NCBI GenBank assembly: GCA_903916735.1
Contig: CAIWXX010000062.1
Location: 34,356 to 98,355, forward strand
Origin: an uncultured Acidobacteriota bacterium
GTDB taxonomy: Bacteria > Acidobacteriota > CAIWXX01
DNA length: 64,000 bases
Direction: 5' to 3'
Both the position numbers and the translations under genes were made by a program. Below the pieces are notes generated by a model. It ran no database searches. It was given only the letters and a program-made list of their open reading frames with translations, and was not told where the DNA came from. This document shows, one piece after another, positions 1 to 8,653 of the stretch. How positions within the stretch are numbered: the stretch's first letter is position 1; every line of letters starts with the position of its first letter.

Positions 1-300
1 TCGACGTGCCCAAACATCATTGATGAGGTCGACGAACGCTGCAAGTTCACTGCGAGCATGATCGACATCACGGAGTTTTGTCGCCGAAATCCGCATCCCC
101 TTGAAGCTGAAATGCATGCCGTCCTTCTGAAGACTGAGGCTTCTCCCCTGTGGATTGAAAATGACTCTCTTCAGAATCGAGTTCAAATAGGGCAGCAGAT
201 CACCGATATCAACATCAAGGATAGCCGTGACTCGAATCTTGGAAGTATCGGCCAGACATGGGACTACCTGAATGATCTCACAGCGGTTCACGAACGGCAT
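1..300 (-). CDS. Putative (Fe-S)-binding family protein, N-terminal part, cut by the window edge
   Basis: An open frame reads leftward from ATG at 300 for 100 codons without a stop and runs off the window. The visible part resembles the N-terminal region of small iron-sulfur cluster proteins of the PF04060 (FeS) kind: a beta-rich start, the segment DIGDLLPYLNSIL, an FNPQGRSLSL strand, then FKGMRISATKLRD and FVDLINDVWAR, which matches the usual lead-in to the four-cysteine cluster. The cysteine motif itself would lie outside the window, so cluster binding is inferred. The ATG lies six bases after the stop of the cysteine desulfurase gene upstream on the same strand, so the two are probably co-transcribed and translationally coupled. 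The pairing with a sulfur donor enzyme fits an Fe-S protein. Confidence 0.6.
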   Translation of the reverse strand, partial: MPFVNRCEIIQVVPCLADTSKIRVTAILDVDIGDLLPYLNSILKRVIFNPQGRSLSLQKDGMHFSFKGMRISATKLRDVDHARSELAAFVDLINDVWARR

Positions 301-306
301 ATTTTT

Positions 307-1440
307 CTACCGGAAGGAGAGCCGTCCCAAAACATCAGCCGTTTTGTCGATCTCCTCGATTGTGTTCCCTCGCCCGATGCTGAACCTGAGAGATGCACGG
401 GCTTCTTTCGGCGGAATACCCATGGCCAGGAGAACATGCGACGGAGTCGTCTGCCCTGTGGTACAGGCCGAGCCATGACCCGCTTCGATTCCCTCCCTTT
501 CGAGCGCGAAAACCAATTCTTCGGCCTCCCATCCTGGAATCGATACATTGAGGACATTTGGGAGGCCGTTTTCCATATCTCCATGAACCCGGGCGCCTGA
601 TATCTCAATGCGAATCCTTTCCCAGAGGCGATCCCGCAGGATCCGCATTTGTGGCGCATCGGCAGCGATCCTCTGGAATGCGATCTCGGCCGCTACGCCG
701 AGTCCATGCGCGCCCGCGACATTCTCGGTCCCCGCTCGAAGACCACGCTCCTGCGAGCCTCCGTGGAGAAGCGGCGCGAGTCCTGAGCCGGGTTGTCGAA
801 TCCAGACGGCGCCGATGCCTCGCGGGCCATGAAACTTGTGAGCCGAGAGCGTCAGGAAATCCACGCCGAGAGCCTTCACATCCAGAGGAACCTTGCCCAC
901 CGCCTGAACGGCATCGGTATGAAAGAGCGCGCCGGAGGTTCGACAGATCTCTGAAATCTCCGCGATGGGATTGATCGTGCCAACTTCATTGTTCGCAAAC
1001 ATGATCGATACGAGCCTCGTTTCAGGTGTCAGGGCGCGACGGATGGCGCCTGGATCCACACGGCCAAGATGATCAACAGGGAGATATGTCACATCCAGCC
1101 CCTGCTCTTCCAGCCGGCGGCATGGTCGCAGAACAGCTTTGTGCTCCGCCATAGACGTGATGAGATGCATGCGATGAGAGGGATGAGAACAACGGGCGCC
1201 GAAAAGCACCATGTTGTTGCCTTCCGTGCCTCCTGAAGTGAAAATGATGCCGGAAGGATCATCGGCTCCGATCAAGGCTGCAATCTTTTCACGTGATGCA
1301 TCGAGAATCCGTCGTGCGTTTTTTCCGGTGCCGTAGAGGGTCGACGGATTTCCCCATGATTCGACCATCGCTGTCGCAACTGCCGTAATGACAGCCGGAT
1401 CAGCGGGTGTCGTGGCGTTGTGATCGAGGTAAATGGGCAT
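307..1440 (-). CDS. Cysteine desulfurase (NifS/IscS family)
   Basis: A PLP-dependent enzyme that takes sulfur from cysteine as an enzyme persulfide for Fe-S cluster or tRNA thiolation use. The 377 residues have the family length and layout: the opening IYLDHNATTP, the substrate-binding FTSGGTEGNN near 67-76, His100 of AEHKAVL, the HTDAVQ segment at 174-179, the PLP lysine at about 202 in SAHKFHGP, and the catalytic cysteine at about 326 in GHGSACTTG. The short catalytic loop looks like the IscS/NifS group, not the SufS group. The gene starts at ATG 1440; I see no strong ribosome-binding site. The next gene downstream, an Fe-S protein, begins six bases after its stop, suggesting a two-gene unit for cluster supply. 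Whether it is the general or a dedicated desulfurase cannot be told here. Confidence 0.93.
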   Translation of the reverse strand: MPIYLDHNATTPADPAVITAVATAMVESWGNPSTLYGTGKNARRILDASREKIAALIGADDPSGIIFTSGGTEGNNMVLFGARCSHPSHRMHLITSMAEHKAVLRPCRRLEEQGLDVTYLPVDHLGRVDPGAIRRALTPETRLVSIMFANNEVGTINPIAEISEICRTSGALFHTDAVQAVGKVPLDVKALGVDFLTLSAHKFHGPRGIGAVWIRQPGSGLAPLLHGGSQERGLRAGTENVAGAHGLGVAAEIAFQRIAADAPQMRILRDRLWERIRIEISGARVHGDMENGLPNVLNVSIPGWEAEELVFALEREGIEAGHGSACTTGQTTPSHVLLAMGIPPKEARASLRFSIGRGNTIEEIDKTADVLGRLSFR

Positions 1441-1492
1441 GAGCCGTCACTATCCCATCTTCATTGATCGAAATCACCGATGAAAAATTCAA

Positions 1493-1918
1493 CTAGCCGA
1501 TCGTCAGGAGAATGATTCCGCCGACCGTGAGAACCATTCCCAGGATCGTTTTCAATCCAAGCTGTTCACCTCCAAAAAAAGCCCCCATCAAAGCTCCAAA
1601 CAGAGGTGCCGTAAAAGCAATCGGCATGACTCTGCTTAACGGAGCGCTCTTGATCGCCACATAAAAACAGAGCATCCCAGCGGCTCCAGCAACAACCCCT
1701 CCCCCCACCATCAGGTAGAGGATTGACTTGATTCCGGCTTGTGGAACGCTTTTCCAATGCGGATAGCTTACGAAAGCAAGGATGACCAATGCGACCGATG
1801 TCCGAATCGTGATCCCCATCTGTGGATAAAGATGTCCCAGATGAAGACCCTTCTTTTCAAAATAGCCGCCGATCCCCCATGCGAGTGCAGTTAATAAGGC
1901 AAAGAGTTGTGGTTTCAT
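1493..1918 (-). CDS. Small EamA/DMT-family membrane transporter (single EamA unit)
   Basis: A 141-residue, very hydrophobic protein with about five membrane helices, opening LFALLTALAWGIGGYFEKKG and ending LGMVLTVGGIILLTIG. The pattern of a helix-starting ALxWG and a C-terminal PLFGALMGAFFGGEQL segment is that of one EamA repeat of the drug/metabolite transporter superfamily. Typical members carry two repeats of about 140 residues in one chain; this one has a single repeat, so it would have to work as a dimer, as small DMT proteins do. The start ATG at 1918 follows an AGGGGAA ribosome-binding site. Substrate is unknown. The gene stands alone between the desulfurase and the divergent alpha/beta hydrolase. 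Confidence 0.8.
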   Translation of the reverse strand: MKPQLFALLTALAWGIGGYFEKKGLHLGHLYPQMGITIRTSVALVILAFVSYPHWKSVPQAGIKSILYLMVGGGVVAGAAGMLCFYVAIKSAPLSRVMPIAFTAPLFGALMGAFFGGEQLGLKTILGMVLTVGGIILLTIG

Positions 1919-2082
1919 TTTCCCCTATCCGATTGAATGATTAGTGCATACATCAAGGTCATCATAATGAATTTCGGAAGTCGATGCATCTCGCCGCGTG
2001 TCATCGGATGTGTGGACATTTGGCAATTGCAGAGAACGTCGTTTAGACTTGTTAAAAGAGGCGCTTGACGCAAGGAGGATGT

Positions 2083-2895
2083 ATGGCCCAGCGGATGAAA
2101 ATCAACGGCACTGAATTGATGGTCGACGCCATCGGACCGATGACAGGTGAGGTCGTCATTTTCGTTCACGGCTATCCCTTAAGCCGGCGCATCTGGGCGC
2201 CACAGATTGAAGCCATCGGAAGCCGATGTCGCACGATATCGTATGACCTTCGGGGATTCGGTGAAAGCGCATCAGGCGAACGCGATTTTTCAATGGAGCT
2301 CTTTGCCGATGATCTCCTCGAACTTCTCGACGCACTGCAGATCGATAAGGCGATTGCCGTCTGCATTTCCATGGGCGGGTACATCCTCCTGAACGCGGTC
2401 GACAGGCACCCGGAGCGATTCAGAGGGTTGGTCCTGTGTGATACGAGAAGTGGAGCCGACAGCGAAGAGGGCCGAAAAAAACGCCTTGAGACTATTGAGT
2501 TGATCACATCCCACGGCAATCAATTTTTCGCCGAAGATTTTCTGACGAAACTCTTTGCGCCGTCTAGTCTGACGAAATGCGCCAAAGAGGTCGATGTCGT
2601 GCGGAGCATGATCCTGAACACCTCTGAAGAGACGCTCCTGCGCGCACAAAGAGCCATCATGCTGAGAAAGGACATGACGGCGAGCCTTTCGAAAATTTCC
2701 GTGCCGACCATCATGATCGTTGGGAGCGAAGATCTGTTGACTCCGCCATCGGATTCCGAAATGATGTATCGTGCAATCCCTGGATCACAACTGCGGATCA
2801 TCCCTGAAGTCGGTCATATGAGCAATCTGGAAAACACCGAAATGTTCAACCGGCATTTCCTTGAATTTCTAAAACTCTCAGGAGCCGGGATCTGA
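2083..2895 (+). CDS. Alpha/beta-fold hydrolase
   Basis: A 270-residue cytoplasmic hydrolase of the alpha/beta-hydrolase fold. The oxyanion-hole motif HGYP is near residues 29-32. The nucleophile elbow reads CISMGG with Ser96 as the likely nucleophile; the usual first glycine of GxSxG is cysteine here. Asp217 in SEDLLTPP and His245 in VGHMSN complete the expected triad at the normal spacing. There is no signal peptide. Esterase, lactonase (3-oxoadipate enol-lactonase-like) or haloperoxidase-like activity are all possible and cannot be separated by sequence reading. The start was set at ATG 2083 because an AAGGAGG site sits just upstream (2072-2078); an in-frame TTG at 2065 lies before that site and is unlikely. 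It is convergent with the sulfatase-like gene and appears monocistronic. Confidence 0.88.
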   Translation: MAQRMKINGTELMVDAIGPMTGEVVIFVHGYPLSRRIWAPQIEAIGSRCRTISYDLRGFGESASGERDFSMELFADDLLELLDALQIDKAIAVCISMGGYILLNAVDRHPERFRGLVLCDTRSGADSEEGRKKRLETIELITSHGNQFFAEDFLTKLFAPSSLTKCAKEVDVVRSMILNTSEETLLRAQRAIMLRKDMTASLSKISVPTIMIVGSEDLLTPPSDSEMMYRAIPGSQLRIIPEVGHMSNLENTEMFNRHFLEFLKLSGAGI

Positions 2896-2963
2896 TCAGG
2901 TCTCAAACAAAACGCCCGGTCTCGCATCTTGGGGAGAACACTGAGTCAACTCGCAATCACTCT

Positions 2964-4529
2964 TCATTTGAACTTCACGAAATTAGTGATGTCCTGAAAT
3001 TGGTATGGATGCTGGGGATCAGAGGCGTAGAAGGTTTTGTCATCGAGGATAGGATACTGCGTTCCGAAAATCCCATTAAAGATCAGACGGAAAGTGTTGA
3101 CGGGCGAAATTGATTTATAGAAGGATTTGTCGCCCATACCCGGCACATAATAGGCATTGAAGATTCGCGCTCGAAACCTAAGACGATCCAGCCTTTTCAA
3201 GTTAAGAGATTCCATCATTTTCAGACGAGGGCCTTCATCGGCTTGAAGAATGATGATCGGCGGTTCCGCCGACCGCTTCAGGATTGAATTGACCAGGACC
3301 CTGATCTTCTGATTCCCATACATCACATATTCGATGTAGTCCTGTCTTTCACGGTCGCCTTCGCCTTCATAGCCGTAAATCGCTTTCCCGTCCCGATTGA
3401 AAAGATAGGGCGGGTGTGGAAGAAAAATATGCGCAAAAACGAATTTGGGGCCGGGCTCCGTCACAACTTCCGCCAGCTTATCAAACTGGAAGAGAAGGCG
3501 CCCCCGGTACTCGGCCACCTGCGTCGTTGTACCAGCTGTCATTATGTCGAGGGCACTTTGGAGAAGAGTCGTCGTGAGAAGTTTCCTGGAAAATTCATTC
3601 AGAGGAATGCCGAAATAAGATCGATAGTAATTGTAATTCTCATCGGCAAATCGATTGAGCCGGGTTGGTTCCCAGGAAGAGCCGAAGTGAAGATATCGAT
3701 ATCCACGGGCCTTTAGAAGACGAAGGACTTCAAAATCCTGCAATGTCTCATAGACGGCTGAACGGTCCTTGGTCTCGACCATCTCGCTGTCTTTCAGATC
3801 GTTGACGTACCTCATATTGAGGCTCGATGCCAGCGAGAGAAAAGTGGTCGCATAGTTGCAGCAGCTTTTTGATGCGACAAAGAAACCCTTGTGGCTCAGA
3901 TAGCGAGTGAAATCATTGTTGCCGAAATCAAAATATTCTTGAAGTGTCGAGGCGTTGCCGTACCGGTCAAGAATGATGTAGTAAATGTCAGGACGGGTTT
4001 TGGAGATGGTCGAGGCAGCCATGCCGGCCGCCGATTGGGCGTTTTGCGCCGCTTCGGTCCATGACGAAGCATGCCTTCGATATTTCACATAGTAATATCC
4101 CATATTGGCGGCGGAGAGGATCGTCATCGTCACGGCCGTCAAGTTGAGGATGGCCGTCAACTCGCGGTATTCCCATCGAGAGCGGATAATAAGAATGGTG
4201 ACGGCAATAATGATCAACAAGCAGGCGATAAAAGGGTAAAGCGGAGAACGCGGAATCACCCGCGCAAGAATGGATTCATTGACCCGTCGCACAACATGCC
4301 CATATGAAAAAAACGAAAAAATGAGGAATGTCAGGAGGACGCCCGCTTTTCCCCTATTCTTCATCTTCGCGGTAAGAGAAAACCAGGCAAGCAGAACGAT
4401 ACTCGGAGCAATAATCAAGGGCCACATAATGGATTGAAATGGCAGCTGTTCGATATTGTGGTTAAAGAGGGCCAGGATTGGAAAAATCGTAAAAAGAAGC
4501 GGATGGATGACAGGTGAACGGAAATTCAT
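2964..4529 (-). CDS. Membrane-anchored sulfatase/LTA-synthase-like hydrolase
   Basis: A 521-residue protein with an N-terminal block of about four to five membrane helices (residues 8-145) followed by an extracytoplasmic domain of the alkaline phosphatase/sulfatase superfamily. The metal-binding start of that domain is visible as PDIYYIILDRYGN near 180-192, where Asp188 would be a metal ligand; later segments FAHIFLPHPPY and ILQADEGPR fit the histidine and acidic ligands of the fold. The position of the usual Ser/Thr nucleophile is not clear to me (SCCNYATTFLS is the likely region). Its ATG at 4529 overlaps the TGA of the upstream methyltransferase (ATGA), so the two are translationally coupled. 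A role in modifying a cell-envelope polymer, such as phosphate or sulfate ester transfer, is an inference from topology and family. Confidence 0.75.
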   Translation of the reverse strand: MNFRSPVIHPLLFTIFPILALFNHNIEQLPFQSIMWPLIIAPSIVLLAWFSLTAKMKNRGKAGVLLTFLIFSFFSYGHVVRRVNESILARVIPRSPLYPFIACLLIIIAVTILIIRSRWEYRELTAILNLTAVTMTILSAANMGYYYVKYRRHASSWTEAAQNAQSAAGMAASTISKTRPDIYYIILDRYGNASTLQEYFDFGNNDFTRYLSHKGFFVASKSCCNYATTFLSLASSLNMRYVNDLKDSEMVETKDRSAVYETLQDFEVLRLLKARGYRYLHFGSSWEPTRLNRFADENYNYYRSYFGIPLNEFSRKLLTTTLLQSALDIMTAGTTTQVAEYRGRLLFQFDKLAEVVTEPGPKFVFAHIFLPHPPYLFNRDGKAIYGYEGEGDRERQDYIEYVMYGNQKIRVLVNSILKRSAEPPIIILQADEGPRLKMMESLNLKRLDRLRFRARIFNAYYVPGMGDKSFYKSISPVNTFRLIFNGIFGTQYPILDDKTFYASDPQHPYQFQDITNFVKFK

Positions 4530-5923
4530 GCGTCTGCTTTCCTGATGCAAAGATGCAGGCTTCTTTTGGAATCGTCGATCGGCACGGATTGATCAATCCG
4601 GAAGAATCGACCAAAAGCCTCCAGAAAGTCATTCTCAGAATAGTCGGTAAAAATGTCCTCCCGGCTTGCAAGAAGCCGTTGAACCTGGGAATCCGTCTTT
4701 GGCACGAACTCGATGATCAGCGTCCGCGTCATATCCCGAAAGAACTCCGCAAGTATCGGCAAAGGGACATTGTTTGAAATCGCGAGATGATGGATGAGAG
4801 CCAATGCGAGGACAGCATCGGCCGGACCTCGCTCCAGAAGAGACCGTCGCTCGGCATGATGCCATCCAATGGCTGGGCTTGGATTCGTCAAGTCGACCAC
4901 GAGAGGCAGAATAGAGGTTTCCCGATGTCGCCGGCACTCGATATAGTTTCGTTCAACGGCGGCTGGATCGACATCAAACGAGAGAGTCGATATCCCCATG
5001 TGCGCAGGAACCCTGCTGTACCGCCCGGTGTTGGCGCCCAGGTCCCAGATGCAATTGGGTTTGATCACACTCAGAAATTCCCGGACAATCGACTCCTTGT
5101 GCGATGCCGCCCGTTCGGAGTAATTCGTCTCTGAGTAGTATTCAGCCCATTCTGTGCCGGCGGGCTTCCAGTTGAGCTTGCGAACGGCCGATTGGAGGCT
5201 GTCGATGAGTCCGAGCATGCCCATACGGGTTAGATGCGCATCCCGAGCCTTGCCACCCTTGTCGGCATATCGCGCTTGCGATCGGGCATGAATGTGGATG
5301 TGTGTCAGGAGTGAAAAAGAGAACCGGGTACGAATCGGCAGGAGAATCGATGCCAAATCGAGAGGAATTCCATCAATATGCACACGCAGGAGCTGGCTCA
5401 GGCGGATGTCCGTGTGGCACATGAGCGCGAGAGGCGCCAAGAAGTGCTGACAGAATTGTCGATACGCCACCCACGGTCTCCCCTCCTTGTATTTTTCAAA
5501 AGAGAGAGTGTCGATAAGGATCGGCTGATAACTGAGAAACTGAATATTATACGAGCTTGCATCTTTCAGCGACATTCCAAACTCAATGGCGATCTTTTGT
5601 ATTTCGAGTGTCGCCAGAGCCGCGTCCTTCAGCTGGCTGAAACACCATTCATACGGATATGAAATGAAGGGCACAAGTGCCGGCTTGATAATCTTATAAG
5701 CCCGGCTGGAATCCGCAGGCGCAAGATCGACCTCTTCATGCGAGATCATCAACCCCGATTCCCGGAGGTGCTTGTAGAGCCCGCTGGAAATGAGGGTCGC
5801 GTAATGGTCGCCGAAGACCCGGTTCACCTGCCGATAAAGAACCCCTCCCCGGTTGAATAAAAAGCCGCTCGGATCACGAAACGAGCCGGCGATCCGTTGA
5901 TCACTCAGCTCTGGTCTCGGCAT
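4526..5923 (-). CDS. SAM-dependent methyltransferase, NoeA-like large form
   Basis: A cytoplasmic protein of 465 residues. The C-terminal half holds a class I methyltransferase: the SAM-binding glycine loop WDLGANTGRYS at about residues 293-303, an acidic strand end LSFDVDPAAVERN, and VLALALIHHL at the motif IV region. The N-terminal half (1-280) is a separate, conserved-looking domain containing DASSYNIQFL and PILIDTLSFE, a layout I associate with NoeA-type nodulation methyltransferases and relatives. Start ATG 5923 was preferred over an adjacent TTG. The gene overlaps the small DPGTGS gene upstream by about 23 bases and the sulfatase-like gene downstream by four bases, so all three form one tight operon. 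The substrate is unknown; a surface glycan or lipid-linked intermediate would fit the membrane neighbours. Confidence 0.8.
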   Translation of the reverse strand: MPRPELSDQRIAGSFRDPSGFLFNRGGVLYRQVNRVFGDHYATLISSGLYKHLRESGLMISHEEVDLAPADSSRAYKIIKPALVPFISYPYEWCFSQLKDAALATLEIQKIAIEFGMSLKDASSYNIQFLSYQPILIDTLSFEKYKEGRPWVAYRQFCQHFLAPLALMCHTDIRLSQLLRVHIDGIPLDLASILLPIRTRFSFSLLTHIHIHARSQARYADKGGKARDAHLTRMGMLGLIDSLQSAVRKLNWKPAGTEWAEYYSETNYSERAASHKESIVREFLSVIKPNCIWDLGANTGRYSRVPAHMGISTLSFDVDPAAVERNYIECRRHRETSILPLVVDLTNPSPAIGWHHAERRSLLERGPADAVLALALIHHLAISNNVPLPILAEFFRDMTRTLIIEFVPKTDSQVQRLLASREDIFTDYSENDFLEAFGRFFRIDQSVPIDDSKRSLHLCIRKADA

Positions 5924-6140
5924 CAACTTTTTTTTCCAGCGACTTCTTTCTGAAGAAAGCTGTGATCTTTTTCCAGTAAACCTTTATAGCGAAAAGCCCG
6001 CCCAGCAGGCCTCCAAGGACCATCTGCAGGATGTAACTTCCTGTTCCCGGATCGATATATGCGGCCGCCACGCCCGGCAAAAGCAATACGGCAATGGCGG
6101 AGAGCATCACGGCTGCTCTCAAGCCCGTTCCATACTTCAT
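5901..6140 (-). CDS. Small membrane protein with YIDPGTGS motif
   Basis: A 79-residue protein: an N-terminal signal/membrane helix (about residues 6-27), the sequence AAAYIDPGTGSYILQ immediately after it, a second helix VLGGLLGGLFAIKVYW, and a basic, charged tail (KKITAFFRKKSLEKK). The DPGTGS signature directly after the first helix is found in a family of short membrane proteins of unknown function; I recognise the signature but not a function. ATG 6140 is preferred because GGGAGGA lies about ten bases before it; an ATG at 6158 overlaps that site. It is the first gene of the operon with the methyltransferase and membrane hydrolase, so it may be a subunit or localisation partner of them (inference). 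Confidence 0.72.
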   Translation of the reverse strand: MKYGTGLRAAVMLSAIAVLLLPGVAAAYIDPGTGSYILQMVLGGLLGGLFAIKVYWKKITAFFRKKSLEKKVDAETRAE

Positions 6141-6371
6141 CGTCACTCGTCCTCCCATCAGGTCGATTCGGCCATCACCGCCGTTATCCGGTCTCAGCCC
6201 CGACGCCTATACTAACCTCAGGAAGGATGTATTTTCAAACTCTCTTATCTCGCCGCATTCAGTATTGATGATCGTGGGACTCTGAGTATCGATTTCCATA
6301 CGACCGGATTTATTTTGACAATCGAAGGATCATGCCTCAGCGCAGAGTCCGAGTTGTGCGCCGGCCGGAAG

Positions 6372-7766
6372 TTATGGGAAAATTTTCCCCGGATTTAAAA
6401 TGCCGTTTGGATCGAACAGCCGTTTGATTCCCCGCATCAATTCGATTTCCGTCGAGGTTCTAACGATCGGCAGATAGCGTTTCTGAGAATAGCCGATGCC
6501 ATGTTCGCCGCTTAAGGTTCCGCCCAGGCTTCGCGTGAACTCGAACATTTCCTGCACGGCGCCGTGTATCTCGCGTGCCCAGCGCTCGCCGTCCATGTCT
6601 CCTTTGATGACATTGACATGAATGTTGCCGTCTCCCGCATGTCCATAACACATTGTCCGGATACCATACCGCGATGCGATGGCTTTCACCCCGCGGATCA
6701 GTTCAGGCAGCCGAACGCGCGGAACAACCGTATCCTCTTCCTTGTAAATGGAAATGGACTTGACGGCCTCACCTGCGGCCCTTCTCCAATCCCACAACTC
6801 CTTCTGGCGAATTGGATTATCGGCGACAAGAATGTCGATCGCATTGAGGGATTGGCAGACACCGGCGATTTTTTCCAGATCGCGGTCCAGTAGCTCTTCA
6901 TATTGTCCGTCGATCTCGATCAGGAGCTGTGCATCTGCGTCCGAAAACGGAATCCGAACCTCCTTATATTCCTCAATTCGCTTGACCACATCCCGTTCCA
7001 TGAATTCACAAGCGCATGGCACAACTCCTGCCTGAAAAATCCGTGCAACCGCCATCGCCGCATCTTCCATGCGGGAAAAAGGAACAATGAGAGTTTTTCG
7101 CAACGGTGGATACGGGATGAGCCGCAAGACGGCACGTGTGAGGATGCCGAGAGTTCCTTCGCTTCCGACGAAAAGCTGGGTCATGTTGTAACCGGCGGCA
7201 TCCTTGAGCAACTTCCCACCGAACTCGACCATCTCACCCGACGGAAGCACGGCCTGGACACCGAGCACATAATCCTTCGTCACGCCATATTTAAGAGCGC
7301 GAGGCCCGCCGGCGCATTCGGCGATGTTGCCTCCGATTGTGCAGCTTCCTCGGCTGGCCGGATCCGGAGGGTAAAACAGACCGATCTTTTCGACCTCCTC
7401 CTGCAGAGTCTGCGTGATGACCCCGGGTTCGACGACAGCGACCAGGTTTTCGCGATCGATTTCGAGAATCCGATTCATTTTCTCCATCGACAGCAGAACT
7501 CCACCCTCGACGGGTAGCGCGCCGCCACTCAAGCCTGTACCGCCTCCTCGAGGTGTGACCGGGAAGAGGCGTTCGTTCGCCAGCTTCATGAGCGCCGCAA
7601 CTTGCGCCGTCTCGGTCGGCTTCACCACCAGAGACGGAGGAAATTGGAAATCCTCGGTTTCATCATGGCCGTAGAGTTGCAATGAAGCATCATCTGTCAG
7701 CAGTGAATCCGGCGGGAAAATGCCGTGCAGCCGAAGCAGGGTTTCGGAGTCTATAAACACTATCAC
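6372..7766 (-). CDS. FAD-binding oxidoreductase, GlcD (glycolate/D-lactate dehydrogenase) family
   Basis: A 464-residue flavoprotein of the PCMH/VAO fold. The FAD-binding domain shows PRGGGTGLSGGALPVEGG near residues 72-89, followed by GSCTIGGNIAECAGG and KYGVTKDYVLG. The C-terminal domain (FAD-oxidase_C) contains YGHAGDGNIHVN, with the metal/substrate histidines, and ends in the signature GTLSGEHGIGYSQKRY. These are standard for GlcD subunits and related 2-hydroxyacid dehydrogenases, which oxidise glycolate, D-lactate or similar acids. No GlcE or GlcF partner is adjacent, so it may act as a single-chain dehydrogenase or with an unlinked Fe-S subunit. The start is GTG at 7766, overlapping the stop of the endonuclease IV gene (GTGA), so the two are co-translated. 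Confidence 0.9.
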   Translation of the reverse strand: MIVFIDSETLLRLHGIFPPDSLLTDDASLQLYGHDETEDFQFPPSLVVKPTETAQVAALMKLANERLFPVTPRGGGTGLSGGALPVEGGVLLSMEKMNRILEIDRENLVAVVEPGVITQTLQEEVEKIGLFYPPDPASRGSCTIGGNIAECAGGPRALKYGVTKDYVLGVQAVLPSGEMVEFGGKLLKDAAGYNMTQLFVGSEGTLGILTRAVLRLIPYPPLRKTLIVPFSRMEDAAMAVARIFQAGVVPCACEFMERDVVKRIEEYKEVRIPFSDADAQLLIEIDGQYEELLDRDLEKIAGVCQSLNAIDILVADNPIRQKELWDWRRAAGEAVKSISIYKEEDTVVPRVRLPELIRGVKAIASRYGIRTMCYGHAGDGNIHVNVIKGDMDGERWAREIHGAVQEMFEFTRSLGGTLSGEHGIGYSQKRYLPIVRTSTEIELMRGIKRLFDPNGILNPGKIFP

Positions 7767-8653
7767 GAGGTCTTACGCCTTTCTCTAAGTCTCCGCAAGT
7801 TCATCGGATCTTTTTTCTCACCTTCAGGCGTTTCGAGAATCTTGGCAATCGCAAGGAAGCGATCATCATCCATGAGGCGATGGAAAGCCTTGAGGCCGAT
7901 CTTGCCTTTTCCGATGTGTTCATGCCGATCAAGCCGGCTGCCGAGATCTCCCTTGGAATCGTTGAAATGAAAAACAGCGATGCGATCCAGGCCGATGAGG
8001 CGATCGATTGAATCGAAGGTTCGGCCGTAATTGACCTCATCCCGGAAATCGAATCCTGCAACGAACAGGTGGCAGGTATCGATGCAGAGACGCATGGGAT
8101 GGTGAACATGATGAACAATTTCCGCGATGTGTTCGAGTGATGCGCCGATAGAGGTACCCTGACCGGCGGTGATTTCGACGGTGAAATGCGGGATCTCGCC
8201 GTTGCGAGAAGCGACAATGTTCAATGAGTCGATCAGACGAGCGAGTCCCCTCTCGATTCCGCTGCCGAGATGCGATCCTGGATGAAAAACGAGAAATGGA
8301 ATGCCGAGAACGTGACAGCGGCGAGCTTCAGCAGCAAAAACATCGATGCTTCGTTTTCTCAGGCCGGCGGATGGACTCGCCAGATTGATCAGATAAGACG
8401 CATGGGAACAAACGAAATCCACTCCCCAATCTTTCCTCTTCTGCCGGAACGAATCAGCCTCCAACCCGGACACCGTCCTCTGCTTCCACTGCAACTGATT
8501 TGAAGTGAACACCTGCATGGCGCGAATCCGAAGGCGAGCGGCTCGTTCTGGCGCCAGTGAAATCGAACCAGCCGTGGAAATGTGAGCGCCGAGCAAATCC
8601 GCGGGAGTGCGCAGGACTCGATGATGACGCACAGGCTTTGCTTGAGATCGCAT
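7763..8653 (-). CDS. nfo: Endonuclease IV (AP endonuclease)
   Basis: A DNA repair enzyme that cuts the backbone at abasic sites using a trinuclear zinc centre in a TIM barrel. The 296-residue chain shows the family order: LLGAHISTAGSI at the start, AMQVFTSNQLQW, VCSHASYLINLASP, FHPGSHLGSG, the histidine and glutamate ligand regions TVEITAGQGT and CIDTCHLFVAGFD, then FHFNDSKGDLGSRLDRHEHIG, an almost canonical zinc-ligand segment, and GKIGLKAFHRLM. ATG 8653 was chosen; a TTG three codons earlier is possible and neither has a clear ribosome-binding site. The downstream GlcD-like gene overlaps its stop codon. Pairing a repair enzyme with a flavoprotein oxidase has no obvious functional link that I can support. 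Confidence 0.93.
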   Translation of the reverse strand: MRSQAKPVRHHRVLRTPADLLGAHISTAGSISLAPERAARLRIRAMQVFTSNQLQWKQRTVSGLEADSFRQKRKDWGVDFVCSHASYLINLASPSAGLRKRSIDVFAAEARRCHVLGIPFLVFHPGSHLGSGIERGLARLIDSLNIVASRNGEIPHFTVEITAGQGTSIGASLEHIAEIVHHVHHPMRLCIDTCHLFVAGFDFRDEVNYGRTFDSIDRLIGLDRIAVFHFNDSKGDLGSRLDRHEHIGKGKIGLKAFHRLMDDDRFLAIAKILETPEGEKKDPMNLRRLRERRKTS

